Origin: Saccoglossus kowalevskii
Taxonomy: Eukaryota; Hemichordata; Enteropneusta; Harrimaniidae
Length of the DNA stretch: 23,770 nt
NCBI RefSeq assembly: GCF_000003605.2
Contig: NW_003144806.1
Span: forward strand, 1-23,770
Reading direction: 5' to 3'
A program made the position numbers and the translations under genes. A model generated the notes under the pieces. It did not search any database and was not told the origin of the DNA. It saw only the letters and a program-made list of their open reading frames with translations. This document shows positions 1-10,873 of this stretch, in pieces; position 1 is the first letter of the stretch, and each line of letters begins with the position of its first letter.

Positions 1-303
1 CACGTGAGACAAGCAATAGTGTATGCAAATAAGACACATGGGACAAAGCAATGATGTATGCAAATAAAACACGTGAGACAAAGCAATGGTGTATGCAAAT
101 AAGACACGTGAGACAAAGAAATGGTATATGCAAATAAGACACGTGAGACAAAGCAATGATGTATGCAAATACGACACGTGAGACAAAGCAATGATGTATG
201 CAAATAAGACACGTGAGACAAAGCAATGGTGTATGCAAATAAGACACGTGAGACAAAGCAATGGTGTACGCAAATAAGACGCGTGAGACAAAGCAATGAC
301 GTA
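1..303. repeat. 35-bp tandem array with E-box and octamer motifs
   Basis: Nine head-to-tail units begin at 1, 35, 70, 105, 140, 175, 210, 245 and 280. The first is 34 bp, the last is truncated near 303, and the others are 35 bp. Units differ at only a few positions. Seven of the nine start with a perfect CACGTG (unit 2 has CACATG, unit 9 CGCGTG). Units 1-7 contain a perfect ATGCAAAT octamer about 23 bp further on; unit 8 has ACGCAAAT. The array starts at the window edge and may continue outside it. It lies downstream of the death-domain gene's stop codon. It may be simple satellite DNA whose unit happens to contain these motifs, or a functional factor-binding array. Confidence 0.95.
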
Positions 304-1827
304 CTTTTATTTCGACACGGAAATAATTAACACAAAACTAATGTTGCTTGGATTGTTCAAAATAAAAATACAAAAGTGGAACACAAATCCAATAACAGAT
401 GGTTATTTATAATAATGACTATACTCAAGTTCACTGCTCGATTAAGTAAACAATACCACTATACAGTAAGACATAAGTACTTGTATTCAGCACAAAGTGA
501 AATAGAAATATATGTGTCAACTACATGATCTATGGTGGAATTTATTTATAAATGTGTGGACGTCATCAACACTAAACATACTAACATACAATATTCGCAT
601 ATTGGACAAGGATTTTTTTAGAATATGATGTCAAAGATTTGACGTATATTTACATTGTTACAACAAGCTCGTAAAATGGTTTGATGGATAGACACACAGA
701 GTAAACATCGTTATCTGTACAAGCATAACAATAATACCAACACATTTGGCAGTGTTAGTCGGTTAGCACTGTTGATATAAATAACATAGCATAACTATTA
801 CAACCTTGCTCATTGAAAATCAGGGCATTATATAACGACTACGAATTCAGAATGGCGACAAACAAAGATACACTCATTGCCTCGTACGATCTTTTCTTTG
901 CTTGTCAAAAATTAGAATAAAATATAATACTGTAATGTAATGCTATATCTAAGCTAAATACTGACTGAAAATAGATGGGAACAATTCTAACCCGAATAAG
1001 GACACCATAAATCACATACAAAAAATAAGTAGTAATCATGCTCCTATATTATTACTAAATGCACTGTATTAACCCCAATGTCCCTTATAAAATAATGCTA
1101 GTATAACACGAATGGTATAAAAGTCCCCACATAGTACTGCAATATAACTAAGAAAAATTGACAGGAAAAATACTTAAAATGTATCAATTATTCACACAGT
1201 TTTATCAATAATAATTAATAATTAATTATTCACAGAATTTTTACTTTCGTTATTCGCACTGACAAGTATGACCCGCTAAATCAAATCAACGTGTAAAATT
1301 TAAATATAACCTATTGTATTCTGACAAATTCATTATCTCAGTAAATATGCTAAAATAATAAAAACAGTGGACTTGACTGTAACTGAAAATAAATGCTTTT
1401 ACAATAAAGGCTTACTTTTTGGCAGAAAAAATGACTAAATAGGATTTTAAATAACATACATGTATCAGTTACTGCACTACCTAATTAACATATCTTGGAG
1501 GACAATGTTTTAATTTTCCAAATTGTTACCCATATTTTAACAACATAAGTAGCAGTCACACCAAAATTGTGCTTGGTGGATACTTTATACTGGTTGATAA
1601 GATTTCCAGGGAAACAATGTTTGAGTTAATGTCGTCACAAGATTTTATAATTTCACCGATATCTTGAAAAAGATACATGCAAGGCATGCCAAAACGAGGA
1701 CAGACATGTTCATTTGTATACCTTTCTTTTCATCTCTATTTTCGGCATGGTAAACATGGCAGTAATAAATAAATAATCCAAAAAAACGGATTAAACCATT
1801 TCAGCAAAACATGGGGAAAAATAGTTT
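304..1827. other. AT-rich stretch without a recognisable gene
   Basis: I see no convincing exon, RNA gene or mobile element here. Part of it is presumably the 3' untranslated region of the minus-strand death-domain gene, whose stop codon is at 1828-1830. I found no canonical minus-strand polyadenylation hexamer close to the stop. The nearest obvious candidate is the TTTATT at about 540, more than 1.2 kb away. A small AT-only palindromic patch lies around 1205-1230. Confidence 0.5.
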
Positions 1828-4800
1828 TTAACTATCTCGATTTTCTCGTTTATATTGACCCAAACCTACAGACAACGGGGTAGTAACTTCTGCAGCCTTG
1901 GATGGAAGTCCAGTAACTACTGCACTTGGTTTGGGGTTCCCACGTGTATAACCATTCCTGACGCCATTTCCCACATCTGCCTGCTGGTTAGTTTGAGCGT
2001 CACCTCTTATATACTGGCCCGACACTGGAACTGCAGACCCGTGTATACCCTTTTCTGTAATCAATGGATTAACAGCATCAGAGCTTTCCCTGACGTAAGC
2101 TTTTTTCAGCGGCTGTTCAGCCGATGAAGACGGCGTGCTGTCGTTCAAAATGGTGTGTTCTAGCAGGTCGGTCGCGATGGCCATTTCGCCGCTATCTTTC
2201 GATTCGGGATTAGCGAACTGTTTGTGAATGTCGCTATGGAGTGAATCGCCCGTGCATCCACAGTGTGGTGATGGTTTATCTGATTCAGATGTGTTTTGGA
2301 TACCAACAGCAGTCTCGTCACTTTCCTCCGCCTTTCTCAAAATGTCATCTGAGTTTTCTTCATCCACAGACTGAAATAAAATCGAAAGAAAGAAAATGAA
2401 AAATGACAGAACAATCGGAAACAGAGCATCACCATCTAACGGTTTACTTGAAAGAATTGTAAAATAAACGGCAGCGGCAAATAATATTCGCGATTAATAT
2501 CGGAGGCAGCCTGTAGTTTTACCATATGTATTAATATTTGTCGAGTGAGCGTTACTAATAATGCGATTTTTTTTGATTATTCATAGTTAATTATACATGT
2601 ATTATATGACAGGGTATACCTAAATCACAACCCCCATGCTGTCTGTGTTCACCTTCAAATTCGCAATATAATTAGCGATATTGTATTTTTGCATATTTAA
2701 TGAGATCACATGACAGACAATGATTTGCTCAAAATATTGGCTTTATGTCAATTACTGCAGAAACATATAATTAGCGATATTGTATTTTTGCATAATTAAT
2801 GAGATCACATGACAGACAATGATTTGCTCAAAATATTGGCTTTATGTCAATTACACTACTCACAATAGAACTCCGGGAATTGAGTTTATGCATAACCAAA
2901 TAAGGTCACGGCGTTGCATTTTCCATTGTTATTATGCAGTTATTGTTAATATTATTATATTCTATATTAATAAGAGAAGAGAAAGATATGAAATACATAT
3001 ACATTGTACATTATAATTACCTCTTGTACCGGCATATGCGCACGTTTTGATCTTTTATCTAAAAGAGATAAACATAGCAATATCAGTAATCAGTGTTGTC
3101 TTGAACCAATACCAGAATTTCAAAATACACACAGTACGAAAACGAGAGATGTCATTCGGAATGGTTATACCACATTGGATGTAAGTGTTTTATTCTAATC
3201 GACGGAGAAATATTGATGATAACCCAAACTATTCCAACTATTTCACCAGAATCATCAATTACTAGCCAAAGCACATTGTTTCATTACTGACGTACCACGT
3301 CGTTTGTTGTCTTCTGCATCACACATGGCTTGTATCGCATCGTGTCTGTTCATTTCACTTAAGTAATTGACTATGTCAGATACCAGGTAATGAGGGTGCT
3401 TCTGTTGTAACACGGAGATCAGTTCCTGTGTTGGACTTGGTCGGTTCTTGAAGAGCTCCTATGAGCAAAATAAGCGTAACAATCGTCAATATATACTATT
3501 GCTTTTCAAAGGTCAACTTCGGACTCAATGTCGACGCTGTTTCGGACCATTGCGTCAGAAGTAAAACTCAAACGAGCCACAATTTTACATCTCATTGACC
3601 CACGACTACGGTAATTCATTCATCATTCTATTTGTAACTAGTAGCTGTTAACTTTGCAGATCAATAGTGTTTCACTGACATAAAGTTGAGTTAGTTCACC
3701 TACCCCAATATCTTTCCATGTAAAGTTAAGTTCGTCTGCCAAATTCTGATAATCGCCAATCGCATTGATAGGGTCCATCTTCATCGCTAGTGCTCTAATC
3801 TGGGACGTTGTCAAGTCCATAATATATTTAGGCAACTTTGAACTCTTTAAAAGAAAATCTAATGTTACTCACTACCATCTGATATATGATTTTATATGAT
3901 ACAGCAAATAATTACTGAATAGTCAGTACCGTGACACTTTCCCAACAGCTATCAATTTTCCTACCCTCATTGCCACGTTTTTTTCACGTGGCTAGTTAGA
4001 TAATACACTGAATGTTTTAATTTAATTTGGAGTGCTAGAAAAGGTCAACATAATTTCCCAATCAACAAATCTTTCTCTAATTTCCAAATTATGTTGACAC
4101 TAACCATTCAATAGCCAGGAACACGCCTGTTTTATGACTTCACTGCCGAAAATGACTACACCGTCTCCACAACACACTTTCAGGCGAGTTGCTTTTAAGC
4201 ATGTAGTGGGACAATATGGACAATAGCACTTGTCCTGTATTACCGCGGAAAATAAGCAGCTCTAACGCTGTTGCTGATTGGCAGTTTGGTGCATAGGATG
4301 GGTTTCTGACTATAAACATGGAATATTCTGGCGCGTTGTTATTGTAATCGTAAATAAAGAAATGGTATATTTCAGCTGTTATATTTATTGTACTGTATGT
4401 TAAATAACAGACCCAACATTAGCCTGATAAGTAGGCGTGAGTGGCGCCCTCGCCGGCCGGTTTGGAGCACCGCGGAGGGCGCAACTCACGCGATATTCAT
4501 ACATATATGCATCAATTTACACGTAAACTTGATGTGTAAAATTTAGTTTATGCTTGCAACATCGATATGGAAAATGTTCAGGCTTATAACTCAATCTTAT
4601 AACATTTAGAACTACCAATCACCATAAGGACTATCATGGTGTTATACTTGCCTTTTGTTGGATCCTATCGTCATCATCCATATGTTTGATATGTTCATCC
4701 TTAAACGAAAAGATGCGATTCATTAGTATGATTTACAACAAAATAATCATATCAAATGAATGGTGTATAAATATATGTTTTAAACTTTGTATTAAAAGCT

Positions 4801-7776
4801 GTAAATGCTTTGGGTTTGTAGTAGCAACATTGTTCAATTTTCTTGTTGTTTGTGGGTTGTTTGCACCGTCAGGCATGGACCTGGCAGTAAGCGTTTGAAC
4901 TACAAAGAGTTCCCCAGACAAAGATATTTGCTCAATTCAGCAGTCACCCTACACATCTGGGCATACATGTGTTTCTACCACCACCCTTGCACATCCCCAT
5001 AGTGTCAGTCTGTCTCGTAGTCTTACATAGATAAATGGTTCTTCTCACCATGCAGAGAAAGAAGCATTGTCAGAGGATATTCAGTTCATACTGGCATTCC
5101 TGATCTCAATGCAGATCCAAAATTAAACAGTTGGAACCGCCTACTTTATAATGCCTTGAGAGAGAACCCCGCACTGGCAGAAAGTGATCTAGAACAAACG
5201 TTGTGTGAGTATCGGAGAGAGTTTACTACTAATTAAACAATATTACGCAAGATCATACGAATGGTATGAGTGATGTCATCAGGGGGAGTCCTAGTACCCC
5301 ATCCATTACTGTGATCCGGGCCTCTGCACCACTTGCAAATTGACTTAGAGGCATCTCTGAAGAGGAATATGTAGGCTTAGGCTTAGGTAAGAATAGTTAC
5401 CTTATGAGCCGAATTTCACAGTGTCACTTGCCAACTGATCAAAGAAGATACCGTTTTTGGTGGCGTTGGCTTCAGCAAGTGCAGTATGTTGCAGGCTCTT
5501 TCATTTGCTGAAGATTTAGCAGTATTTCAAGCTGACTCTGTCAATTTGTGATCCAATCGCCTTTTTAGGACTAAGTGCCAGAGGCCATATGAGCCAGCTT
5601 CTCCCCTGATAATCCCACGTTTGAATTCAGCTGCCGGGTCAAGGGGAGCCCCTCCCCGGCCCAGTCTCCCATACGTGCACAATGTCATTATCATCCCTGG
5701 TCTAACCTAGTCGAAGTTGACTACAGTGTATACTTTGTGTTAATTTGATAAACATATATTGTTGTTATTGATATTGTCAGTTATTACTACTTATTTCGAT
5801 CAATGATATCTAGACTGATATGAAGCCAAATTTGTGATCTAGGCTCGCTAGAGATCCTATGTAACTACTAATTTGTTCTGGCATCATGCATTGTTGTAAG
5901 ATGAGTTATCATCCTCCCCATGCCTGGCGATATATTGTAGGGTTTGGATTGTCTTGTTTGTTTGTTACTTTGCCTTGTGTGACGATCTTGGACTAGTGCT
6001 GCCTGCAAGATGAGCACAGTGGGTAAAACTCAACCCAATTATAAATCAAAAAAATAATTGCAACAAATAGCGGCAGTGACTGGAAGTGACGACATAAACT
6101 ACAGGACCTAGGGACATATCGGCACCTTCGAGACCGAGGCCCTGTATATGTACTCACTATGTTATCAGGCATGATGTCTTCACAGTCCACGACGTCAGAT
6201 TTGTCTTCACTGACGTCACTTACAACACATAACCTAAGACTCACACTGGTTCGTTCGGTGTTGTTTTTTTCTTTCCCGGTTCGTCTCAGATTTTCCAGGT
6301 AGGAGAGTGAAAACACTTTAGCCAGATCCTCCACCGAGATAGTTGTGAATTGTACCTCATATCGGGGGTTATCGAGTGCGTTCTTGTATTCATCTTGAGT
6401 TGAGTATTTGGTGAATTTCAGCGCCAGCTCACCCGGACACGATTTGCTAGTCTACATAGAGAGCAATAATAACTAATCACAATCAGGCATTTATATCACG
6501 TGGGTTAATACGTCATCAGATTCATTCCAATACATGATATATACATATCTTGGATACCGTGCTACTATTATCTGTGTGCCTCGAGATTACTAATAACAGT
6601 GATTATATTACATCGCGTCAAATATTAGTGAGAAATGTGCATATTAATTACATTCAGTTGCACTGCACGTGTCGCCTTCAATGTAAAATGCTCGTGATAG
6701 CTTAGTGAGTATTCGGCACGCTTCTTATCCAATATTTACATTGTCTAATACACGCCAATGTATATAGACGTTTTCAATATTCTGCCACAATACTGTTACA
6801 ACACAACACAAACCATATCTATATTTTAAAACGCGTCGTTTTCTTTTTAGTGTACTTACACGCTTCTATAATTCACACAATATGACATGAAACTCACCTG
6901 GAAATAGAATTCGCCGACGTTCAACGCGTGCTTGAATGGAAACAAATGCACAATAACTTTGTTGTTTTTTGTCAATGGGAAGTTCTGAAAATAAAGAAAA
7001 AAAACATGTGATGGTATTCTACAACGGAATATATGTTGTGTTGATGTGATACAATTATTAGCATTCACAACCATGTTAAAAGACAGTAGTCGTCGCGCCG
7101 CGCATGTGCGACATTTGAGTTGATAAACATTGATTTTCCTACAATCCAATGCGCTTTTCTAATGAAATCACATGTACGAGTTTTGCCCTGGGCGCCACTT
7201 GCACTAATTACCGCCGGCGACTCTTTCGATACACCCCAAACACACAAAAAAACCTAATTAAAGCTTGGTAACCTTTCAGTTTGTACTAGTTGGTGTGCAC
7301 AGCAGTAAAAATCGACATCTTTGTTTAGATGAGACCCATATCTTGCGCATGCGTGGCGTGACGATTTCCGCCCTTTAATCCCATATTTATATAAGCAACC
7401 AATAGATGTTGTTGTAAATTGTTAAATAAATAACCCCATAACTGCGGTACATACCACCTCTTTCATGCGTTTCAATAGTGTCAACGTCGGTGTCAGATAC
7501 TTGTGTTTCATTTCTGAAACATCTCCTCCATAGTAATCATCGCACACTTTCTGCAACCAGTAGACCTCCCGTTCTGGATAGTCACATTCATAAGCATATT
7601 TCAAGGCGGAGACCATCTCTCGAATGCCCTTAAAATAGAAAACACACATTTTATTGAAGTATACTTTGCATTTAGCAGCAATGACCGTGAAACAGAAAGT
7701 ATTTTCAACACAGTATTAAGTCTATGCATCGAAAACAATAATATGCGTTCGTTACCTCTTGTCTCGTATCTGCCAT
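1828..7776 (-). CDS. Death-domain adaptor-like protein, eight-exon gene
   Basis: The exon model, read from high to low coordinates, is 7776-7756, 7628-7455, 6984-6898, 6451-6158, 4699-4652, 3844-3704, 3458-3296 and 2348-1828 (the last could start at 2370). All joins up to the seventh exon are phase 0. The product would be about 480 residues. The start codon sits in a strong Kozak context (GCCATGG), and a pyrimidine-rich splice acceptor 27 bases upstream implies a leader exon. Residues 1-208 match nothing I recognise. Residues about 215-305 form a death domain. Residues 310-482 are a polar, Ser/Thr/Gly-rich tail without a TIR or kinase domain. Such proteins normally act as cytoplasmic scaffolds in innate immune or cell-death signalling. 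The 48-nt fifth exon (GC donor) and the last acceptor are the weakest parts. Seventh-exon donor phase 1 fits an acceptor before 2348; the better-looking acceptor before 2370 is phase 0 and does not fit, so an exon may be missing from the model. Confidence 0.75.
2371..3295. other. Last intron of the death-domain gene
   Basis: The region holds the 99-bp tandem duplication described separately and otherwise AT-rich sequence. A further small exon could hide here, because the phases of the two flanking exons agree only if the less convincing acceptor at 2349 is used. I did not find such an exon. Confidence 0.4.
2666..2854. repeat. 99-bp-period tandem duplication
   Basis: Two nearly identical copies of about 90 bp start at 2666 and 2765, exactly 99 bp apart. 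They match through 2755 and 2854 with a visible difference only at CATATTTAAT versus CATAATTAAT. The near identity indicates a recent local duplication inside the last intron of the death-domain gene. Confidence 0.95.
3296..3844 (-). CDS. Exons encoding the MyD88/IRAK-type death domain
   Basis: Two adjoining exons (3844-3704 and 3458-3296) join in phase 0 to give about 100 residues with the death-domain pattern. A first helix leads into MDPINAIGDYQNLADEL, which matches the family pattern Asp-Pro then Asp-Trp-x-x-Leu-Ala-x-x-Leu with Tyr in place of Trp. NFTWKDI follows, then RPSPTQELISVLQQ, matching the SPT-x-x-LL step before helix 5. The domain ends with LVSDIVNYL and DAIQAM. The spacing is closest to the death domains of MyD88 and IRAK proteins as I know them, although one loop before the SPT motif is shorter. 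Death domains assemble by homotypic stacking into helical signalling complexes. Confidence 0.8.
4435..4491. repeat. GC-rich hairpin with 17-bp arms
   Basis: The left arm GCGTGAGTGGCGCCCTC (4435-4451) and right arm GAGGGCGCAACTCACGC (4475-4491) are reverse complements except for one base. The 23-base loop contains CCGGCCGG. The block stands out sharply from the AT-rich intron around it. It could be a remnant of a miniature transposon end or a pair of inverted protein-binding sites. The GAGGGCGC core facing outward on each arm resembles the 3' half of the CTCF consensus, but that resemblance is only partial. Confidence 0.85.
5021..5236 (+). pseudogene. Unassigned open frame inside the long intron
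   Basis: A plus-strand frame stays open for 71 codons between stops at 5018-5020 and 5234-5236, and its amino-acid composition looks protein-like (for example NALRENPALAESDLEQ). It has no start codon near its 5' end and no convincing splice sites. It lies within the longest intron of the death-domain gene, about 200 bases before a probable recombinase fragment. It may be a fragment of the same mobile element or chance. I recognise no family. Confidence 0.2.
5445..5590 (+). pseudogene. Decayed tyrosine recombinase-like fragment (DIRS-type element?)
   Basis: From 5445 one frame reads IPFLVALASASAV. After a frame change near 5490 another frame reads ALSFAEDLAVFQADSVNL and then hits a stop. Together they follow the pattern I know from DIRS and Ngaro retrotransposon tyrosine recombinases, which have a helix of the form FLLALAS-x-R-R-x-S-E-L-H-ALS followed by a charged segment. 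The arginine and glutamate expected in the middle are absent. Stops and a frameshift mean it is not functional. It would be an old insertion in the intron of the death-domain gene. The match is short and by eye. Confidence 0.3.
6158..7776 (-). CDS. Exons encoding the unrecognised N-terminal region
   Basis: Four exons (7776-7756, 7628-7455, 6984-6898, 6451-6158) give residues 1-192 in one continuous phase-0 frame. The first exon contributes only seven residues. The sequence is mixed helical and strand-like, with no signal peptide and no membrane segment, so the protein is probably cytosolic. Two patches look conserved in character: an aromatic-rich stretch around residues 16-40 and a hydrophobic strand pattern (KVIVHLFPF) near residue 75. 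The last 30 residues are acidic and serine-rich. I could not assign a family; it is not a CARD, DED or TIR domain by any motif I can see. Confidence 0.7.
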
Positions 7777-7803
7777 GGCAAATGAAGAGTTCTAGATTGT
7801 GAA
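7777..7803 (-). promoter_or_regulatory. Splice acceptor and 27-base leader before the death-domain start
   Basis: Read on the minus strand, a run of T residues ends in TTTTTTAG, placing the exon start at 7803, followed by 27 bases and then the GCCATGG start context. The leader exon it would join is not identifiable. The site may serve an ordinary 5' UTR intron or spliced-leader trans-splicing. Confidence 0.55.
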
Positions 7804-9488
7804 CTAAAAAACAAAACAATTAAAAATGGAGTGGTGGTCAATATAACTTGCCTGAACTTTTACTGTCAGGTTTGTGTATGTTCCTTCCATACAAACTGAT
7901 TGCATACCGGCAAGCTAAGAATGCATTAATAAGACTTCCACGTCACTGATTTGACAAAGCTGTTCGATGATAATCAACTTGTATGGTTAGACACCGAATA
8001 CAATATAATTACAGTAATTTCTGATTGACTTGAGGGCTTGCCAAGTTTTGCACCATGGCTATCATAATTTTTTGTTGAATTTTTGCAATAAAAATTATCC
8101 AAGATGGTGTCTAGAGTATATGTTCATATTAGTCAATCAATCAATAAAACAATCAATGGATGAATGGAGTGCAATTATTCAGATACTGAATGACACTGAG
8201 GTGATAAACCCGAGTACAGGTCATTACAAAACAGCGAGGGAGCATTGACGCTTATTGTTTCATTTCCGATATTAATTAATGTCTGTGCAAATGTTGGTTG
8301 ACAAATAAGTTATTTATGCTGGGGAATTAATTAAAAGTATTTGTGCAAGTCTCTTCTTTTCTTGACGTGCATGTGTACATATTACTACCATTCAAACATC
8401 TGTTATTAGTTAGGCACAGCCTAAATGCAATTGTGGGACGCACATAAAATTACCCTGTGCTCCTTCAAAATGTCAAATAAATCATTCTTTAGTATTAAGT
8501 AAATAATAATGGCAACAACACCACGTGATCATTTGGCCATTAGATACCGGATGATGAATTGTTGGCAAACCTCCTCACTAGTTTGACGCTTTGTTGTAAA
8601 GGAAACTGGGTGCAAGTCTTTTCTACCTCCATGGTGCAAGCGACGTTTGTTGTCCCAAATTAAAACATCACCAAAACAGGTGGGACAAGAATTTCCAGTC
8701 ATCGACCCCAAATAATCAGTTCGTATACATAAATCATGCCATATAACCACGTTATTCGGTGTTATTGACTTGCTGTCTTACAGTATGCTATAATAAACAT
8801 GGCGTCACCGGAAGCAAATGAAAAGAAACAAAATAACTAAAATTGTAAACAACAACCATAGTGCTCATTTTTTTTGTTATAACACGAATCACGGCGCCTC
8901 GGACAATGAATGGCTGTATCTGCTTCAAGGTCGAATCCTAGTAAATTGTGTAGTGGGTTTCGGGGCTTTCAAGACTGATGACGCAGACAAACATGGTCAA
9001 CGCATTATTATATACACAGCGGGGGGCACTGTACTACAGATATGACAACTTTAAGTGTACTTGTCCCCAGAGCGCTCTTATCGAAATGTCTTAGACGACA
9101 ATGAATGCGCATGTTGCGGGCGCAGTGACCCTACTTACTTGACGAACGGCTTATATGACTTCTGCTAGTGTCCAAAGAGCAAATTTCAGCCCGCTAATTC
9201 AAAATTAGACTTGGAGCAGCAATTGCGTATGTGCAAGTAAGTCTCGCTTTTCAATAGACATGCGCACTGGTTCATATTGAAACGAAAATAGAATACGGGG
9301 AAATACGGAAGCTCGAATGACGTCAGTGAAAGTAACCGAACAAGACACGTACGCACCCCAGAAAACTAAATTAAGGCGTTGATGTATTGATATGTAACCA
9401 ATTGCATATCGTACTTGCCCGGGTACCCATTCGCACATAGTACAGCTTTTTGACTGCGATTCTCACAACGATATAAAAAAACATCATT

Positions 9489-9520
9489 CAACAACAACAA
9501 CAACAAGAATAATAATACGA
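9489..9520. repeat. Short CAA/AAT trinucleotide repeat
   Basis: Five to six CAA units are followed by imperfect AAT/AAG units. It is a minor microsatellite in the intergenic region. Confidence 0.7.
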
Positions 9521-10750
9521 AGGTCAAAGAATGTCCTTCCGGAGTTGAGTCACTGGATTTTCCCAGCTTGACTTACAACGATTACCCAAGAACTGGTTGG
9601 TCTACATTGGTGATATTACTTACTGACGTTTGAACAGGTAGGTAATATGTTTGAATACACGGCTCATTCCAGGAATTCCACATCTGGAATTAGGATGGCA
9701 GTGCTCCACTGCCAGTTGGCCTAAATTTTTGCGACGGAAAATGGCTGAAAATCTTAAACTTGAGGGGCAAAATTATCGACTCGATCATGAATATCGGGCC
9801 GTAACAGGGCGCATACTTCAAAACACAAAGCCCCAACACAACTATGGGATTACACAAATTCAGGCCACATCAATACTGTCGGTTTAAACAAACTGAAGTC
9901 CTCGAGAATATGTCTCTCATAAATTCAGCGGCACCAGCACAACGCACCATGCACGTTGGAAACTGAATATTGTAGTCGCCGTGGACAAAACGTTGTTGAG
10001 TTCGAGTGTTGTTTGCGTACCACACTTCTGAAGTATGTGGTGGTTAAAAGGTCCGTTGAATACTTACAACGACTATAGCAATGAATATCTTTAAAACTAC
10101 CGCCGTATATTACGTGTATAATTATCATTTCATTAAGCTGGATGAAGTTGTACCTTGTTGTTTGAATAATATCGTTTAAGAAGTGTTCAGGCGCGAGCGA
10201 AACCATGATATAAATCGCACCGACTATACAACGCCCTCTCTGTCGAACCTAGAACTATTTTAATACAAGGACGAGTCACGTGATGGCATATTTCAAATGA
10301 TCATGTGGAGCTGAATCACGACTCAGTGATGCAAACAGATGATACCTTATTTTGTTGTAAACACAAATAATTTGAGAAATGGTTAGGTGTTGTATAAAAA
10401 ATGTTGGCGTCGACTATTCAAATAGTTGTAATGGACGATTGCGCAATATATACATAACTCTTGACATTGGACACAAAATACACGTGCCACGTATATCATG
10501 ACAGTTCATTGTAATAAGACAGTGTAATATAATTGTTGTTTGTGTGTTATGATTCCGCTTATGCAAAGACCAATTCTGTGGGATTTTCGGATTAACTGTT
10601 ACCAATAAATAATACATCAACAAACCCGTACATACATTGCTGGCTTCAAAAAATAAACATATTCCTGAACCACATGAGGGCGGTATTTGGTGCTCTTCAA
10701 CGTTCTACGATGGCAGTAAATTCGATGATTCGTATTTTATTTGTTTTACG

Positions 10751-10873
10751 TTTAAAGGGCGGCGTTCGCTGCGCCGCGTCCTGTTCGATATGGGACGTAC
10801 ACACCGCGTGTAAAATATATTGTTTGTTTACATGAAATTCGAACACGCGCTGCAGGACGACCACCGCGCTTTA
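10751..10873. mobile_element. Imperfect 120-bp inverted repeat, MITE-like
   Basis: The left arm begins TTTAAAGGGCGGCG at 10751 and runs through a TTCGATAT at about 10783-10790. The right arm ends CCGCGCTTTAAA near 10873 and, read in reverse complement, gives TTTAAAGCGCGG and later GTTCGAATTT. The arms are about 40 bp, alignable with mismatches and a small gap, and GC-rich in an AT-rich setting. The loop of about 45 bp is AT-rich. This is the structure of an aged foldback or miniature inverted-repeat element. No target-site duplication is obvious. Confidence 0.45.

Noticed and set aside
1-303. CRISPR-like array
   Set aside because: The 35-bp units are contiguous with no spacers and the genome is eukaryotic; this is a plain tandem repeat.
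1855-2127. 90-codon plus-strand open frame
   Set aside because: It is the complement of the death-domain gene's last exon; that exon has the better context and continuity.
8030-8248. 72-codon plus-strand open frame in the intergenic region
   Set aside because: Low-complexity, Asn/Ile-rich translation, with no splice sites and no family motif; a chance frame in AT-rich DNA.
8529-8750. 73-codon minus-strand open frame with a Cys-Pro-x-Cys
   Set aside because: No further zinc-ligand pattern, no conserved neighbours and no splice support; it could be an old element fragment, but I cannot support that.
8920-8945. B-box-like GGTCGAATCC suggesting a tRNA gene
   Set aside because: No A box at the right distance and no foldable cloverleaf.
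9651-9887. 78-codon plus-strand open frame
   Set aside because: The composition looks partly protein-like, but no domain, promoter or splice site supports it.
9925-10206. 93-codon minus-strand open frame
   Set aside because: No recognisable motif and no support from splice sites or context.
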